64,000 nucleotides of DNA from Nocardioides jishulii (lineage in GTDB: Bacteria > Actinomycetota > Actinomycetes > Propionibacteriales > Nocardioidaceae), in assembly GCF_006007965.1 (NCBI RefSeq), contig NZ_CP040748.1:496001-560000 (forward strand). The letters are read 5' to 3'. Position 1 is the first letter of the stretch, and the number at the start of each line of letters is the position of its first letter. Both the position numbers and the translations under genes were made by a program. The notes below the pieces were generated by a model that was given only the letters and a program-made list of their open reading frames with translations, had not been told where the DNA came from and did not search any database. Below are positions 43,005 through 53,073 of the stretch, piece after piece.

Positions 43005-43912
43005 AGCCAGCTGCGCGCGGCGACCCGGTCGAGGGTCTCCTTCGCGTCCGTCAGGCTCCTGGTCTCGTACGGCATCTCCAGGACCGCCTCGTGGAAGCCG
43101 AGCTCGCCGTAGGCGGCGAGGCTGTCCTTGTCGATCGCACCGTTGGCCGGGTCCGGACCCGACCCGGGCTTCACCACGAGCCTCAGCTCGGAGAAGTCGC
43201 GCTCGGCCTCGTCGCAGGCGGCCCGCAGTCGGACGAGGTGCCGCTCCAGGTCCTCGACGCTCTGCTTGGCGGGCAACCAGCCGTCGCAGTCACGGGCGAC
43301 GATCTTGAGGGCGAGGGGGCTGAAGCCACCCCAGAGGAACTCGACGGGCGCAGGCGCGGTGGGGAGCATGGAGAAGGTCAGGTCGACGTCCTCGTCGTCG
43401 GCGCCGCGCACGGTGTAGTCGTACGAGCCCCTGCTCAACAGCTCCTTGATCTGGGCGATGTCGCGACGTGCGCGGGTGCCGCGCTTCTCGAAGGTGGCCC
43501 CCACCGCGTCGTACTCCTCGCGCAACCACCCGGTGCCCACCCCCAGCGAGAAGGGGCGACGGGTCAACCACGACATCGAGGCGAGCTGCTTGGCGACGAG
43601 GGTGGGGTTGCGCAGGGTGAGGATCAGGATGCTCGTGCCGAAGCGCGCCTCGGGCAGCTGGGCGGCGAGCCAGGTGAGGTGGATGAAGGGGTCGGTCCAC
43701 GGGGTGTCGGAACGGAACCCCGCCTTGCCGTCGCCGGTGTGGGGGTAGGGAGAGCTGGTGGTCTCCGGCAGCACGACGTGGTCACCGACCCAGAAGGAGC
43801 TGTAGCCCAGGTCGAGGGCGTGCCGGCAGAGATCCACCTGGTCCTGCGGAGTGAGGTCCTCGGTGGGGAGGGGGAGGCGGACGCCGACGGGGACGGGGGA
43901 AGGCGTGCTCAC
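43001..43912 (-). CDS. LLM-class F420-dependent oxidoreductase (2)
   Basis: This 303-residue luciferase-like protein has PVGVRLPLPTEDLTPQDQVD, GYSSFWVGDHVVLPE, TSILILTLRNPTLVAKQLASM and FSLGVGTGWLREEYDAVG, all typical of F420-dependent LLM enzymes. The substrate is unknown; reduction of an enoate or oxidation of a hydroxyl is plausible. GTG 43912 has TAGGAG upstream. Operator site K ends the island 25 bases before the start codon. Confidence 0.85.
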   Translation of the reverse strand: MSTPSPVPVGVRLPLPTEDLTPQDQVDLCRHALDLGYSSFWVGDHVVLPETTSSPYPHTGDGKAGFRSDTPWTDPFIHLTWLAAQLPEARFGTSILILTLRNPTLVAKQLASMSWLTRRPFSLGVGTGWLREEYDAVGATFEKRGTRARRDIAQIKELLSRGSYDYTVRGADDEDVDLTFSMLPTAPAPVEFLWGGFSPLALKIVARDCDGWLPAKQSVEDLERHLVRLRAACDEAERDFSELRLVVKPGSGPDPANGAIDKDSLAAYGELGFHEAVLEMPYETRSLTDAKETLDRVAARSWL

Positions 43913-43936
43913 GAAAACTCCTACAGTCGCGGATGA

Positions 43937-43960
43937 TGTTTCGTGCACGATATGTGAGCG
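43937..43960 (+). promoter_or_regulatory. island operator site K
   Basis: TTTCGTGCACGATATGTGAG, containing the palindrome TCGTGCACGA, is almost the same as site I. It is the last copy of the motif seen in the window and marks the right edge of the regulon. Confidence 0.65.
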
Positions 43961-44070
43961 CGGAGCCCGCGAGCCAGTGGTGAACCACCCGTCGGACTGC
44001 CCCTTCGGGCAGGGGGCAGTCCAGATCCTCCGGGGAGTGGCACGGTCGGTCCCACCCGCATTCCCCCTCG

Positions 44071-44409
44071 TCACTGCAGCATGTGGTGCACCTCGACGGC
44101 CGCGACGAGCGCGACCGAGGCGGCCAGGACGAAGACCGGCCCGCCGGGGGTCGTCTCGATCCCTTCCCGGTCCTCGTCGTAGCGCCGCCACCCCTCGCCC
44201 AGCACCCACGCCGCCACCAGCATGATCAGGCCCAGCGGCAGCAGGGCGTAGACGCCGGCGGTCGACCAGCTGTGCCGTGCACTCGCCGCTCCCACGGCGA
44301 CCAGGGCCATCGTGGTGCGCTGCCAGCCCATCAGGTCTCGGTTCTCCGAGCCTCCGGGGTCGAGGGGGTCGGGCACGCCGGGCGAGCGCTCTCCCGGCGA
44401 CTCGCTCAC
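44071..44409 (-). CDS. DUF202-type small membrane protein (2)
   Basis: This 112-residue protein has a charged N-terminus (SENRDLMGWQRTTMALVAVG) and three predicted membrane segments, which fits the DUF202/YidH-like group. The family has no established function. GTG 44409 overlaps the stop of the next DUF202 gene upstream (GTGA), so the two are co-translated and may form a hetero-oligomer. It ends before the gap at the island edge. Confidence 0.75.
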   Translation of the reverse strand: MSESPGERSPGVPDPLDPGGSENRDLMGWQRTTMALVAVGAASARHSWSTAGVYALLPLGLIMLVAAWVLGEGWRRYDEDREGIETTPGGPVFVLAASVALVAAVEVHHMLQ

Positions 44410-44768
44410 AGCCACGCCACGACCATCAGCGCGGCGATCCCGCCGATGGCCAGCATGAAGACCATCCCGAAGCCGAGGCTCGGGATGGAGCGGTTGAGGC
44501 GCATGGCTCGTTCGGTGGCACCCCAGCGCACCCAGGAGACGACGGCGCAGAGCAGGCCGAGGGTCACGAGCCCGACCGCGACCGCGGTCTGCGTGACGCG
44601 GGGGATCGACAGGTCGACGACGTCGAGCGCGATCCCGGCGGCGAGGAACGACAGCGCGGTGCGGACCCAGCTGAGGAAGGTCCGCTCGTTGCCGAGGCTC
44701 GACTGGTAGGGCGGGTCCTGCCCGTCGCGGTAGACCCAGCCGGGCCAGGGGGTGCGTTTGGTTGCCAT
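44406..44768 (-). CDS. DUF202-type small membrane protein (YidH-like) (1)
   Basis: This 120-residue protein has SSLGNERTFLSWVRTALSFLAAGIAL, the classic DUF202 N-terminal signature, and three membrane segments ending in VFMLAIGGIAALMVVAWL. ATG 44768 begins MATKRTPWPGW. It is divergent from gpgS, 75 bases away, whose -10 is visible at 44831. The function is unknown; related proteins are inner-membrane and often occur in pairs, as here. Confidence 0.8.
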   Translation of the reverse strand: MATKRTPWPGWVYRDGQDPPYQSSLGNERTFLSWVRTALSFLAAGIALDVVDLSIPRVTQTAVAVGLVTLGLLCAVVSWVRWGATERAMRLNRSIPSLGFGMVFMLAIGGIAALMVVAWL

Positions 44769-44830
44769 GACCCAGTGTGCCCACACCGGTGCCGTCTGTC
44801 GCCACCCTCGCAGGGGGCCGTCAGGCCCCG

Positions 44831-44836
44831 TAGGCT
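44831..44836 (+). promoter_or_regulatory. predicted leaderless -10 element of gpgS
   Basis: TAGGCT ends seven bases before GTG 44844; no Shine-Dalgarno is present. Confidence 0.6.
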
Positions 44837-44843
44837 GACCGGC

Positions 44844-45764
44844 GTGAGCGAGCCGGGCGTCGTCGAGGGGTGGGACGCACGGACGTACGCCTGGCGCGAC
44901 TGGTCGCTCGACGACCTGCGGGCCGCGAAGGGGCGTACGACGGTCAGCCTGGTGGTGCCGGCCCGCAACGAGGAGGCCACCGTCGGAGCCGTGGTCGCCC
45001 GGTGCCGCGAGGTGCTGCTGGAGACGGCGGACCTGGTCGACGAGATCGTGGTCATCGACTCCGACTCCACCGACGGCACCTACGCGGTCGCGGCCGACGC
45101 GGGCGCCACCGTGCACCGGGCCGCCGAGATCCGCCCCGACCTGGGCAGCCACCGCGGCAAGGGCGAGGCGATGTGGAAGTCGCAGTTCGTCACGCGCGGC
45201 GACCTGACCGTCTTCATGGACGCCGACCTGCTCGACTGGGACACGCACTTCGTGCCCGGCCTGCTCGGCCCGTTGCTCACCGACCCGCAGGTGCAGCTGG
45301 TCAAGGGGTTCTACGAGCGCCCCGGTGCCGAGGGGCCGTACGAGGGCGGCCGCGTCACCGAGCTGGTCGCGCGCCCGCTGGTCGCCCTGCTCTTCCCGCC
45401 GTTGGCGGGCCTCGTCCAGCCGCTGGCGGGGGAGTGGGCCGTGCGCCGCGAGCACTTCGCACGGCTCTCGGTGCCCACCGGGTACGCGGTGGAGCTCGCC
45501 GCCCTCGTCGACACCTGGCGTACGCGTGGGGTCGACGCGATCGCGCAGGTCGACCTCGGTCGCCGCAGCCACAGCCACCAGCCGCTGCTCGACCTCGGTG
45601 CGATGGCCACCCAGATCCTCACGGCGGCCTGGGCGCGCTCGACGCACAGCCACCACGCCGACGCGGTGGCCCTGACGCAGTTCCTCCCCGGTGCCGACGG
45701 GGTCGCTGCCCACGTGGTCGAGGTGCCCGTGGTCGAGCGACCTCCCGCCGCGGGCTGTCCGTAG
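44844..45764 (+). CDS. gpgS: glucosyl-3-phosphoglycerate synthase
   Basis: This 306-residue GT81-family glycosyltransferase has VSLVVPARNEEATVGAVV, DEIVVIDSDSTDGTYAVAADAGA, GKGEAMWKSQFVTRGDLTVF with the metal-binding MDADLLDWD, and a C-terminal HSHQPLLDLG. It transfers glucose from NDP-glucose to 3-phosphoglycerate, the first step to glucosylglycerate and, in mycobacteria, methylglucose lipopolysaccharides. The adjacency to the folP2-type gene (42 bases apart) is the same as in mycobacteria (Rv1208/Rv1207), which supports the assignment. Confidence 0.9.
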   Translation: MSEPGVVEGWDARTYAWRDWSLDDLRAAKGRTTVSLVVPARNEEATVGAVVARCREVLLETADLVDEIVVIDSDSTDGTYAVAADAGATVHRAAEIRPDLGSHRGKGEAMWKSQFVTRGDLTVFMDADLLDWDTHFVPGLLGPLLTDPQVQLVKGFYERPGAEGPYEGGRVTELVARPLVALLFPPLAGLVQPLAGEWAVRREHFARLSVPTGYAVELAALVDTWRTRGVDAIAQVDLGRRSHSHQPLLDLGAMATQILTAAWARSTHSHHADAVALTQFLPGADGVAAHVVEVPVVERPPAAGCP

Positions 45765-45793
45765 GGCGCTGCGAGGCCGTGGACACCCTCCCC

Positions 45794-45799
45794 TAGGGT
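45794..45799 (+). promoter_or_regulatory. predicted leaderless -10 element of the folP2-type gene
   Basis: TAGGGT ends six bases before GTG 45806, suggesting its own leaderless promoter although gpgS is just upstream. Confidence 0.6.
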
Positions 45800-45805
45800 C
45801 AGGGT

Positions 45806-46669
45806 GTGAGCCTGAGACTGCGTGATCACGTCTTCGCCGACGACCAGCCGCTGATGATGGCGATCGTCAACCGCACACCGGACTCGTTCTACGACAAGGG
45901 TGCGACGTGGGCCGAGGACGCCGCCTTCGACCGGGTCGCGCTGGTCGTGGAGCAGGGCGCCGAGATCGTCGACATCGGCGGCATCAAGGCCGCCCCCGGT
46001 GAGGAGATCGGCGTCGCCGAGGAGAAGGCCCGGGTCGTCGACTTCGTCGCCCGGGTGCGGGAGACCCACCCCGGCCTGGTCATCTCCGTCGACACCTGGC
46101 GCGCCGAGGTGGCCGACGCCGTCTGCGCTGCTGGCGCCGACGTCATCAACGACGCCTGGGGCGGGGCAGACCCCGAGCTGGTCGACGTGGCTGCGAAGCA
46201 CGGTGCCGCGATCATCTGCACCCACACCGGCGGCGTACGGGTGCGGACCCGACCGCACCGCATCGAGTACGAGGACGTGGTCGCCTCCGCCGTCGCCGAC
46301 ACCACGGCGTACGCCGAGCGCGCGCTCGCCGCGGGGGTCGACCGCGAGTCGATCGTCATCGACCCCGCCCACGACTTCGGCAAGAACACCTTCCACTCCC
46401 TGGAGGTCACCCGGCGCCTGGGCGAGATGGTCGACACCGGCTGGCCCGTGCTGGTCTCGCTCAGCAACAAGGACTTCGTCGGTGAGACGCTCGACAAGCC
46501 GGTCGGCGAGCGGCTGACCGGGACCCTGGCGGCCACCAGCGTCTGCGCGCTGGCCGGCGCGCGGATCTACCGGGTGCACGAAGTGGTCGCCACCCGTGAG
46601 ACGGTGGACATGGTGTGGAGCATCGCCGGACGCAGGCGTCCGGCACGAGCGATCCGGGGGCTGGCATGA
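45806..46669 (+). CDS. folP2: dihydropteroate synthase homologue, FolP2 type
   Basis: This 287-residue TIM barrel has MAIVNRTPDSFYDKGATW, EIVDIGGIKAAPGEEIG, VISVDTWRAEVADAV, NDAWGG and DPAHDFGKNTFHSLEV. The second loop lacks the ESTRPG that binds pABA in true dihydropteroate synthase, and the DPGIGFGK loop is changed to DPAHDFGK. This matches actinobacterial FolP2, whose mycobacterial member is reported to lack DHPS activity. It may serve another pterin or sugar-linked role, consistent with its tie to gpgS. The stop overlaps the next start (ATGA). Confidence 0.85.
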   Translation: MSLRLRDHVFADDQPLMMAIVNRTPDSFYDKGATWAEDAAFDRVALVVEQGAEIVDIGGIKAAPGEEIGVAEEKARVVDFVARVRETHPGLVISVDTWRAEVADAVCAAGADVINDAWGGADPELVDVAAKHGAAIICTHTGGVRVRTRPHRIEYEDVVASAVADTTAYAERALAAGVDRESIVIDPAHDFGKNTFHSLEVTRRLGEMVDTGWPVLVSLSNKDFVGETLDKPVGERLTGTLAATSVCALAGARIYRVHEVVATRETVDMVWSIAGRRRPARAIRGLA

Positions 46670-47214
46670 GCGTCGAGATGATGCGTGAGGTCGGGCTCGA
46701 GGCGATGCCCGGCACGGGCCGCCGCATCGTGGTCGTGCCGCCGGTGCCCGCGCTCCTCGAGGAGTACGCCTCCCTCGAGGATCCCGTGGCCGACCTGCGC
46801 AGTGCCTGCACGGCCGCCGTCGCGTGGCTCGACCGCCGGGTGCGGATCGTCGCGGCCGACGACCTGGGGCGACGGGTGGGTGAGTCACTGACCCACCGGC
46901 CCTCCGACGACGACGCGGTCGACCTGCTGGTGCTGGCCAACGGCACGGCCTGTCGCTCCGAGAAGGCCCCCGGCCACCTCGACCCTCGAGCTGCCGACTT
47001 CGACGCCCACCTGGGCGAGCTGTTGGCGACCGGTGACGTGGCTGGGCTGGCCCACGTCGACAACGACCTGGCGGAGTCACTGCTCACGTCGGGCCTGGAA
47101 GTGTTCCGCACCCTGGAGGCCGAGGCCATCGAGGTGCAGAGCGTCGAGATCGACCATGCCGAGGACCCCTTCGGCGTCATGTACTGGGTGGTGAGGTGGC
47201 AGTGCGCGTCCTGA
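46666..47214 (+). CDS. class III extradiol dioxygenase-like (LigB/MEMO-like) hypothetical protein
   Basis: This 182-residue protein resembles small actinobacterial LigB/MEMO1-like proteins. DLRSACTAAVAWL precedes a regulatory-looking middle part; DLLVLANGTACRSEKAPGHL is then followed by DPRAADFDAHLGELLATGD, a signature I associate with that group. The metal-binding His residues of true dioxygenases are not evident, so no reaction should be assumed. ATG 46666 overlaps the folP2 stop and the gene runs into the RibD-like gene, forming one operon. Confidence 0.6.
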   Translation: MSVEMMREVGLEAMPGTGRRIVVVPPVPALLEEYASLEDPVADLRSACTAAVAWLDRRVRIVAADDLGRRVGESLTHRPSDDDAVDLLVLANGTACRSEKAPGHLDPRAADFDAHLGELLATGDVAGLAHVDNDLAESLLTSGLEVFRTLEAEAIEVQSVEIDHAEDPFGVMYWVVRWQCAS

Positions 47215-47903
47215 TGAGCAACAACGTCGCGGCAGGTCCCGACGAGATCGACGACCAGGCGCTGGCTCGCGCCTACGACGCGCCGACCGCCGCCGACGGC
47301 CTGTGGGTGCGCGTCAACATGGTCTCCAGCGTCGACGGCTCGGCGCAGGGAGAGGACGGCGTCACCGCCACCATCAACAACGCCCCCGACAAGCGGGTCT
47401 TCCATGCCCTGCGTTCGTACGCCGACGTGGTCGTCGTGGGGGCCGGCACCGCCCGCGCCGAGAACTACGGTCCGGCCGGCAAGCCGTTGGTCGTGGTCTC
47501 GCGCAAGGGCGAGATCAACGAACGACTGCTGGAGGCGCCGCGGGGTGAGGTCATCCTCGCCACCGTCGGGCACGCCCCTGGCCTTCCGGCCGCCCGTGAG
47601 GCGCTGGGCGACGAGAACGTGATGATCCTCGGCAGCTATGCGATGGACTTCGGCGCGCTGCGACGAGAGCTTGGCGCGCGCGGGTGGACCCACGTCCTCG
47701 GTGAGGGTGGTCCACACGTGCTGCACGACCTGCTCACCGTCGGGGTCGTGGACGAGCTCTGCCTCACGATCGTGCCCCGCATCGTCGGTGGCGACCACCT
47801 CCGCATCGTCCAGGGGCACCAGCCGCTCGACGTCGCCCTCGACCCCGTGCTGCTCCTCGAGGAGGAAGGCACCCTGATCGGGCGCTGGCTCGTCAAGGGC
47901 TGA
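47202..47903 (+). CDS. pyrimidine reductase / RibD C-terminal-domain family protein
   Basis: This 233-residue DHFR-like protein has WVRVNMVSSVDGSAQGEDGV, DKRVFHALRSYADVVVVGAGTARAENYGP and THVLGEGGPHVLHDLLTVGVVDEL. These match the reductase half of riboflavin synthesis (5-amino-6-ribosylamino-uracil phosphate reductase) and its actinobacterial free-standing relatives. It binds NADPH. GTG 47202 has GAGG upstream, and GTG 47196 is possible. It overlaps the upstream gene, placing a reductase beside a folate-type barrel protein. Confidence 0.82.
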   Translation: MRVLMSNNVAAGPDEIDDQALARAYDAPTAADGLWVRVNMVSSVDGSAQGEDGVTATINNAPDKRVFHALRSYADVVVVGAGTARAENYGPAGKPLVVVSRKGEINERLLEAPRGEVILATVGHAPGLPAAREALGDENVMILGSYAMDFGALRRELGARGWTHVLGEGGPHVLHDLLTVGVVDELCLTIVPRIVGGDHLRIVQGHQPLDVALDPVLLLEEEGTLIGRWLVKG

Positions 47904-47927
47904 GCGGCCCGCGGGCCAGAAGGAGAT

Positions 47928-49844
47928 TCAGTCGACGGCGACGAGGCTGCTGCCGAGCACCCGCGGCGTGGTGGCGGCCGGGAAGTCGACGATCGTGGTC
48001 AGCCGGTGGGGCGACGGCGCCATCACGACGTGGCGCATCACGACGAGGTGGCCGCCGGCGACCTCCACCAGGCGTACGCGCGGGACGTCCACGGGGGACA
48101 CCACCCAGATCGCCGAGGACGAGACGCCGGAGTCGAGCAGTCGGGTGCGGGCGCGCGTCGTGCGGCGGTCCAGGTCGAGGCCGGCGGTCGCGCCACTCGA
48201 CCAGTACGTGCTGACCTGGTCGGCGTACTCCTCGGCACGCTCCTGCAGGATCGTGTTGGCCGGGATGGCGCGCTCGACGGTCTCCGGGAGGTCGCCACGC
48301 AACCGGACCTTGGCCTCGCCACGCCACTGAGCGCTGAAGCTGGCGCGGCTCATCACCCGGACGCGGTTGGGTGCCTCGGTGCCGACCAGCGTCCACATCG
48401 GATAGGCGGCGAACTCCGGGGCGTACGCATGCGTCGCGGTGGGCATGACGGCGCGCGCCTCGTTCAGGGTCATGCCCGTGCGGGTGCCGGTGACGTCACC
48501 CTCGGTCCGGGGGGCGGGACCTGGCACAGCGCAGGAGGTGAGCGTGAGCAGCACCATGACGACGACGATCTTGCGCAGACCCCACGACCGTTCGGGCGTG
48601 GAGCGGGTCACCAGCCTCGCCACCCTGACGGGCCTGGAGGCGGAGGACGGCTCCGGCGCGGCCGTCGGCTCTGACACGGGGGCCGGGGCTGGAACTGGTT
48701 CGGGGGCAGGCACCGGTTCGGGTGCGGGCACGGGCTCGGGCTCGGGCACGGGCTGCGGGGCCGGGACCGGCTCGGGGGCGGGCACGGGCTCGGGTTCGGG
48801 CACGGGCTCGGGTTCGGGCACGGGCGCGGGGGCTGGAACAGGCTCGGGTCGGTGGATCGGCGTGGGCTCGGGGACGGGCTCCGCGTGCTGCAGGAGCTTG
48901 AGGCGCGCTTGCATCGGCATCGGCATGGCTCCCTCGCGCAGTGCCGTGACCGGGGCGCTCACGGGAGCGGACATCGAGGGCGCGGACAGCGAGGGACCGG
49001 ACAGCGAGGGACCGGACAGCGAGGGACCGGCCGGGAGCGAGCTGGCCAGCAGGGGAGCGGGCGCGAGGTGAACGGACCGGAGGGAAGTGGCCTGCACGGT
49101 GTCGGGCGGTGGGTCGGCCACGACGCGCTCCGGGACGATCCGGAGCGGTGGGCGCGTCGTACGCGGTTCGCCGGGATGTCTCGGCAGGCCGGAAGCACCG
49201 GGGGAGTCGCGGACGTCGGCCTCGTCGGCCTCGGGGTCACGCTTCCCGCCTCGACGTTGCGCGAGCCTGCCCCACCCCCACGACGCCAGGATCAGCAGCA
49301 CGCCGACGACGGCGACCGCGACCTGCGTGACGAAGGCGCCGCCGACGTGGGCGCCGATCGCGACCGTCACCCGGGCGTCGCCGCGCTGCGGCACGGCGAC
49401 GACGTCGATCGGGCGACCGTCGAGCTCGACGACCAGCTCGGCGTCCTCCTCGCCGCTGGTCTGCTGCTCCCAGCCGACGAGGGTGGCCGGACGCAGGGTC
49501 TTGCGGGTCGCCCGTGGTCCGTTGGTGACGACACCACCGACGTTGCCGATCGCCAGCCGGGTGACCTCGAAGTAGCGCTTGCCGCGGAGCAGGCTCTCGG
49601 TGTCGACCCGGTGGCTGCTGCCGAGGAAGACGCCGCCCTCCGCGCTGGCCCGCACGAGCAGGTCGATGTTGACGAACTGGGTGATCTCAGGATGGGTCCG
49701 CACTGCCACGCCGGCGGCGCGCTCGGGGACCACCTTCTCGCCGATCATGATCGTGTCGTCCGGGCCCACGTACACCGCGGCCGCGGAGCCGAAGGCGACG
49801 AAGAGCAGTCCGACGCAGACCAGGAGCACGCGCAGGCCACCCAC
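47928..49844 (-). CDS. large membrane protein with proline-rich repeat linker, unknown function
   Basis: This 638-residue protein has an N-terminal membrane helix ([20 protein letters not shown]) and an extracellular-type domain of about 190 residues ([19 protein letters not shown]). A second helix follows ([15 protein letters not shown]), then a long Ser/Pro-rich segment with a PEPVPAP repeat. A third helix near residue 425 ([16 protein letters not shown]) leads to a 190-residue C-terminal domain. All parts are in one frame. GTG 49844 follows GGGAGGG by five bases. I recognise no family. The layout, two extracytoplasmic domains tethered through a flexible linker, suggests a surface or periplasmic assembly role, which is inference only. 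Confidence 0.75.
   Translation of the reverse strand: MGGLRVLLVCVGLLFVAFGSAAAVYVGPDDTIMIGEKVVPERAAGVAVRTHPEITQFVNIDLLVRASAEGGVFLGSSHRVDTESLLRGKRYFEVTRLAIGNVGGVVTNGPRATRKTLRPATLVGWEQQTSGEEDAELVVELDGRPIDVVAVPQRGDARVTVAIGAHVGGAFVTQVAVAVVGVLLILASWGWGRLAQRRGGKRDPEADEADVRDSPGASGLPRHPGEPRTTRPPLRIVPERVVADPPPDTVQATSLRSVHLAPAPLLASSLPAGPSLSGPSLSGPSLSAPSMSAPVSAPVTALREGAMPMPMQARLKLLQHAEPVPEPTPIHRPEPVPAPAPVPEPEPVPEPEPVPAPEPVPAPQPVPEPEPVPAPEPVPAPEPVPAPAPVSEPTAAPEPSSASRPVRVARLVTRSTPERSWGLRKIVVVMVLLTLTSCAVPGPAPRTEGDVTGTRTGMTLNEARAVMPTATHAYAPEFAAYPMWTLVGTEAPNRVRVMSRASFSAQWRGEAKVRLRGDLPETVERAIPANTILQERAEEYADQVSTYWSSGATAGLDLDRRTTRARTRLLDSGVSSSAIWVVSPVDVPRVRLVEVAGGHLVVMRHVVMAPSPHRLTTIVDFPAATTPRVLGSSLVAVD
48663..48850 (-). 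repeat. PEPVPAP-coding repeat inside the membrane protein
   Basis: The segment encodes about 60 residues of alternating Pro, Glu, Val and Ala (residues about 332-394). Repeated hexanucleotide-like DNA units of the GGCTCGGG/GGGCAC type make it prone to length change. It produces long spurious open frames on the other strand. Confidence 0.8.
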
Positions 49845-50090
49845 AGGTCCCTCCCTACTTCGACAGTGGCGACCCGAGTCGCCCCCGGCAACGTAGCCGA
49901 TTCCGGCCACCGCGGCAGCCATATCCGACGGGGCACCAGACCGAGGGGCGGTTCGGTCTGTAGGATCCTCGACGCGTGGTCCCTCGGCCGTCATGGCCGA
50001 GTGCATCGATCCCGGACTGGGGCGAAGGACCTTCTGCGGCGACTGGCCGTGGATGTCTTGCCCTGCCCCCGTCCACCCTCTGGAGGATCC

Positions 50091-51080
50091 GTGCCCCGCC
50101 CCCGTTCCGGGCTCCTTGCCCTTCTCCTGACCAGCGCCCTGCTCGCCGGTTGCTCGTCCGACCCCGCGACCGACCCCGTCGCGGCCACGGACGACGACTT
50201 CCCGGTCACCGTCAGCAACTGTGGCGTCGACGTCACCGTTGCCTCGCCACCCCAGCGCATCGTCACCATCAAGTCCACGACGACCGAGCTGGTCCTGGCC
50301 CTCGGCCTCGGCGACCGTCTGGTCGGCACCGCCTTCCTCGACGGACCGATCCGCGAGGACCTCGCCGACGCCGAGACCGTGGCCGGGCTGGAGCGGATCT
50401 CCGACGAGGCGCCGAGCCAGGAGGCCGTCCTCGAGCGGGAGCCCGACCTGGTCTTCGCCGGGTGGGAGTCCAACCTCGCTGCCGACACCGCCGGCGAGCG
50501 CGACACCCTCGCCAAGCTGGGCGTGGCCTCGTACGTTGCCCCCTCGGCCTGCCAGAGCGCCGAGGCGCCCGAGCAGATGACCTACGACCTGCTCTTCGAC
50601 GACTTCACCGAAGCCGGTCGTCTGCTCGGCGCCAGCGAGGCCGCCGAGGACCTGGTCGAGCGCCAGCGGGCTGCCCTCGAGGAGGTGGGCCGCGTCCCCC
50701 GCGGTACCACGGCGGTGTGGTGGTCCTCGGGCGTCGACACCCCCTTCGTGGGTGGCGGCACCGGTGCGCCGCAGATGGTGATGGAGCGGGTCGGCCTCAC
50801 CAACGTCGCCGGCGACGTCGACAAGACGTGGACCTCGCTGGGCTGGGAGGCGATCGTCGACGCCGACCCCGACGTCATCGTCCTGGTGGACGCGGCCTGG
50901 AACACCGCCGCCCAGAAGATCGAGGACCTGGAGTCCAACCCGGCCACCGCGGCGATGACGGCGGTCAGGGAGAAGCGCTACCTGACGATCCCGTTCCCGG
51001 CCGCCGAGGCCGGGATCCGTTCCGTCGGCGCGGCCGCCGACCTCGTCGCCCAGGCAGGCGACCTGGGTCTGGTGGAGTGA
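50091..51080 (+). CDS. B12/siderophore-type ABC transporter binding lipoprotein (BtuF/FecB family)
   Basis: This 329-residue protein has the lipobox LLAGCSS at about residue 21, [44 protein letters not shown] and [22 protein letters not shown] segments (here [18 protein letters not shown]). It belongs to the clamp-like two-lobed class that binds cobalamin, haem or ferric siderophores. GTG 50091 has GGAGG four bases upstream. The gene heads a tight operon with a FecCD permease and an ATPase. The 246-base upstream gap shows no convincing riboswitch. Confidence 0.85.
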   Translation: MPRPRSGLLALLLTSALLAGCSSDPATDPVAATDDDFPVTVSNCGVDVTVASPPQRIVTIKSTTTELVLALGLGDRLVGTAFLDGPIREDLADAETVAGLERISDEAPSQEAVLEREPDLVFAGWESNLAADTAGERDTLAKLGVASYVAPSACQSAEAPEQMTYDLLFDDFTEAGRLLGASEAAEDLVERQRAALEEVGRVPRGTTAVWWSSGVDTPFVGGGTGAPQMVMERVGLTNVAGDVDKTWTSLGWEAIVDADPDVIVLVDAAWNTAAQKIEDLESNPATAAMTAVREKRYLTIPFPAAEAGIRSVGAAADLVAQAGDLGLVE

Positions 51081-51084
51081 CCTG

Positions 51085-52157
51085 ATGCCCCTGCTGAGCC
51101 CCGCTCCCTCACGGGCGTCATCCCCTCCGGTCGTCCGCAGGACCGACCACGATGACGCCCGCTTCTGGGTGCTGTGGGTGCCGCTGCTGCTGGGGGCGCT
51201 GCTCGCCTCGGTCGCGGTGGCGGTGACCATCGGCGCCGCCGACCTCACGGTCGCCGAGGTGTGGCAGGTCGTCGGGGCCAAGGTCGGGCTCGTCGACTCC
51301 GACGTCAGCCTGATCCGCACCGGCATCGTGTGGGAGCTGCGCCTGCCGCGGGTGCTCACCGCCGCTGCGGTCGGCGGGGGCCTGGCCCTGGCCGGCGCGG
51401 TCATGCAGGCGCTGACCCGCAACCCGCTCGCCGACCCCTACCTGCTGGGCCTCTCCTCGGGCGCCTCGACCGGCGCGGTGCTGGTCCTGCTGCTCGGGGT
51501 CGCCGCTGCGCTGCCGGTCGCGGCCTTCGCAGGCGCCCTGGCCGCGCTGGTGGTGACCCTGCTGCTCGCCCGCAGCCTCGGCGAGATCACCCCGAGCCGC
51601 ACCGTGCTGGCCGGACTGGCGGTCTCGTCGTTCGCCGGTGCCCTCACCTCCCTGCTGATCTTCTGGAACGCGCGCGGAGACTCCTTCCGCCAGGTCCTCA
51701 ACTGGATCCTCGGCTCGCTCGCCGGCGCCGACTGGGGTGCGGTCGCGCTGACCTGGACCGTGCTCGTGGTCGTCGGCCTCCCGCTGGCCCGGCACGGTCG
51801 CGTCCTGGACGCCTTCGCCTTCGGCGACACCGCGGCCGCCGCGCTCGGGGTCGACGTCGGGCGTACGCGCTGGGTGCTGCTGGTCGCCACCGCCCTGCTC
51901 ACCGGCGCGATGGTGGCGGTGAGTGGCTCGATCGGCTTCGTCGGCCTGGTCCTCCCCAACGCCGTGCGCCTGGTCGTCGGCTTCGACCACCGCCGGCTGC
52001 TGCCGCTCTCGGTGCTCTGCGGCGCGATCTTCATGGTCTGGGTCGACACCGCCGCCCGCACGCTCTTCGACCCGCGCGAGATCCCGGTCGGCATCATCAC
52101 CGTGCTTGTCGGGGCTCCCGTCTTCGTGCTGGTCCTGCTGCGCCACCGGGGCCGGGC

Positions 52158-52161
<4 letters not shown>
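51085..52161 (+). CDS. FecCD/BtuC-type ABC importer permease
   Basis: This 358-residue membrane protein has about ten membrane segments, with [34 protein letters not shown], the FecCD signature, and [19 protein letters not shown] as the coupling region. It moves cobalamin or a siderophore across the membrane as a dimer. ATG 51085 lies four bases after the binding-protein stop, and its own stop overlaps the ATPase start (ATGA). Confidence 0.92.
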
Positions 52162-52988
<827 letters not shown>

Positions 52989-53073
52989 GGTCGGAGGGCT
53001 GAGCCGGAACTGCCGTCCTGACGGCCGGTCGCGTCGCCCTAGACTCCCCACACACAGCAACGAGGAGGTCGTC

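Noticed and set aside
6422..43960. A mobile genomic island with attachment sites
   Set aside because: I found no integrase, transposase, tRNA-linked direct repeats or composition change sharp enough to mark insertion ends; the region is defined only by gene content and operators.
48663..48850. CRISPR-like or regulatory repeat array
   Set aside because: The repeats lie inside a coding frame, vary in length and have no spacers, so they are a coding low-complexity region.
48439..49071. Gly/Ser-rich open frame on the plus strand resembling a silk-like or cell-wall repeat protein
   Set aside because: It is the reverse strand of the PEPVPAP-coding segment of the membrane protein, and it has no ribosome-binding site or signal peptide.
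49845..50090. Possible cobalamin riboswitch ahead of the BtuF-like gene
   Set aside because: A CCCGGACTG-like stretch is present, but I could not find the B12 box, the conserved kissing-loop parts or a terminator hairpin in the right order.
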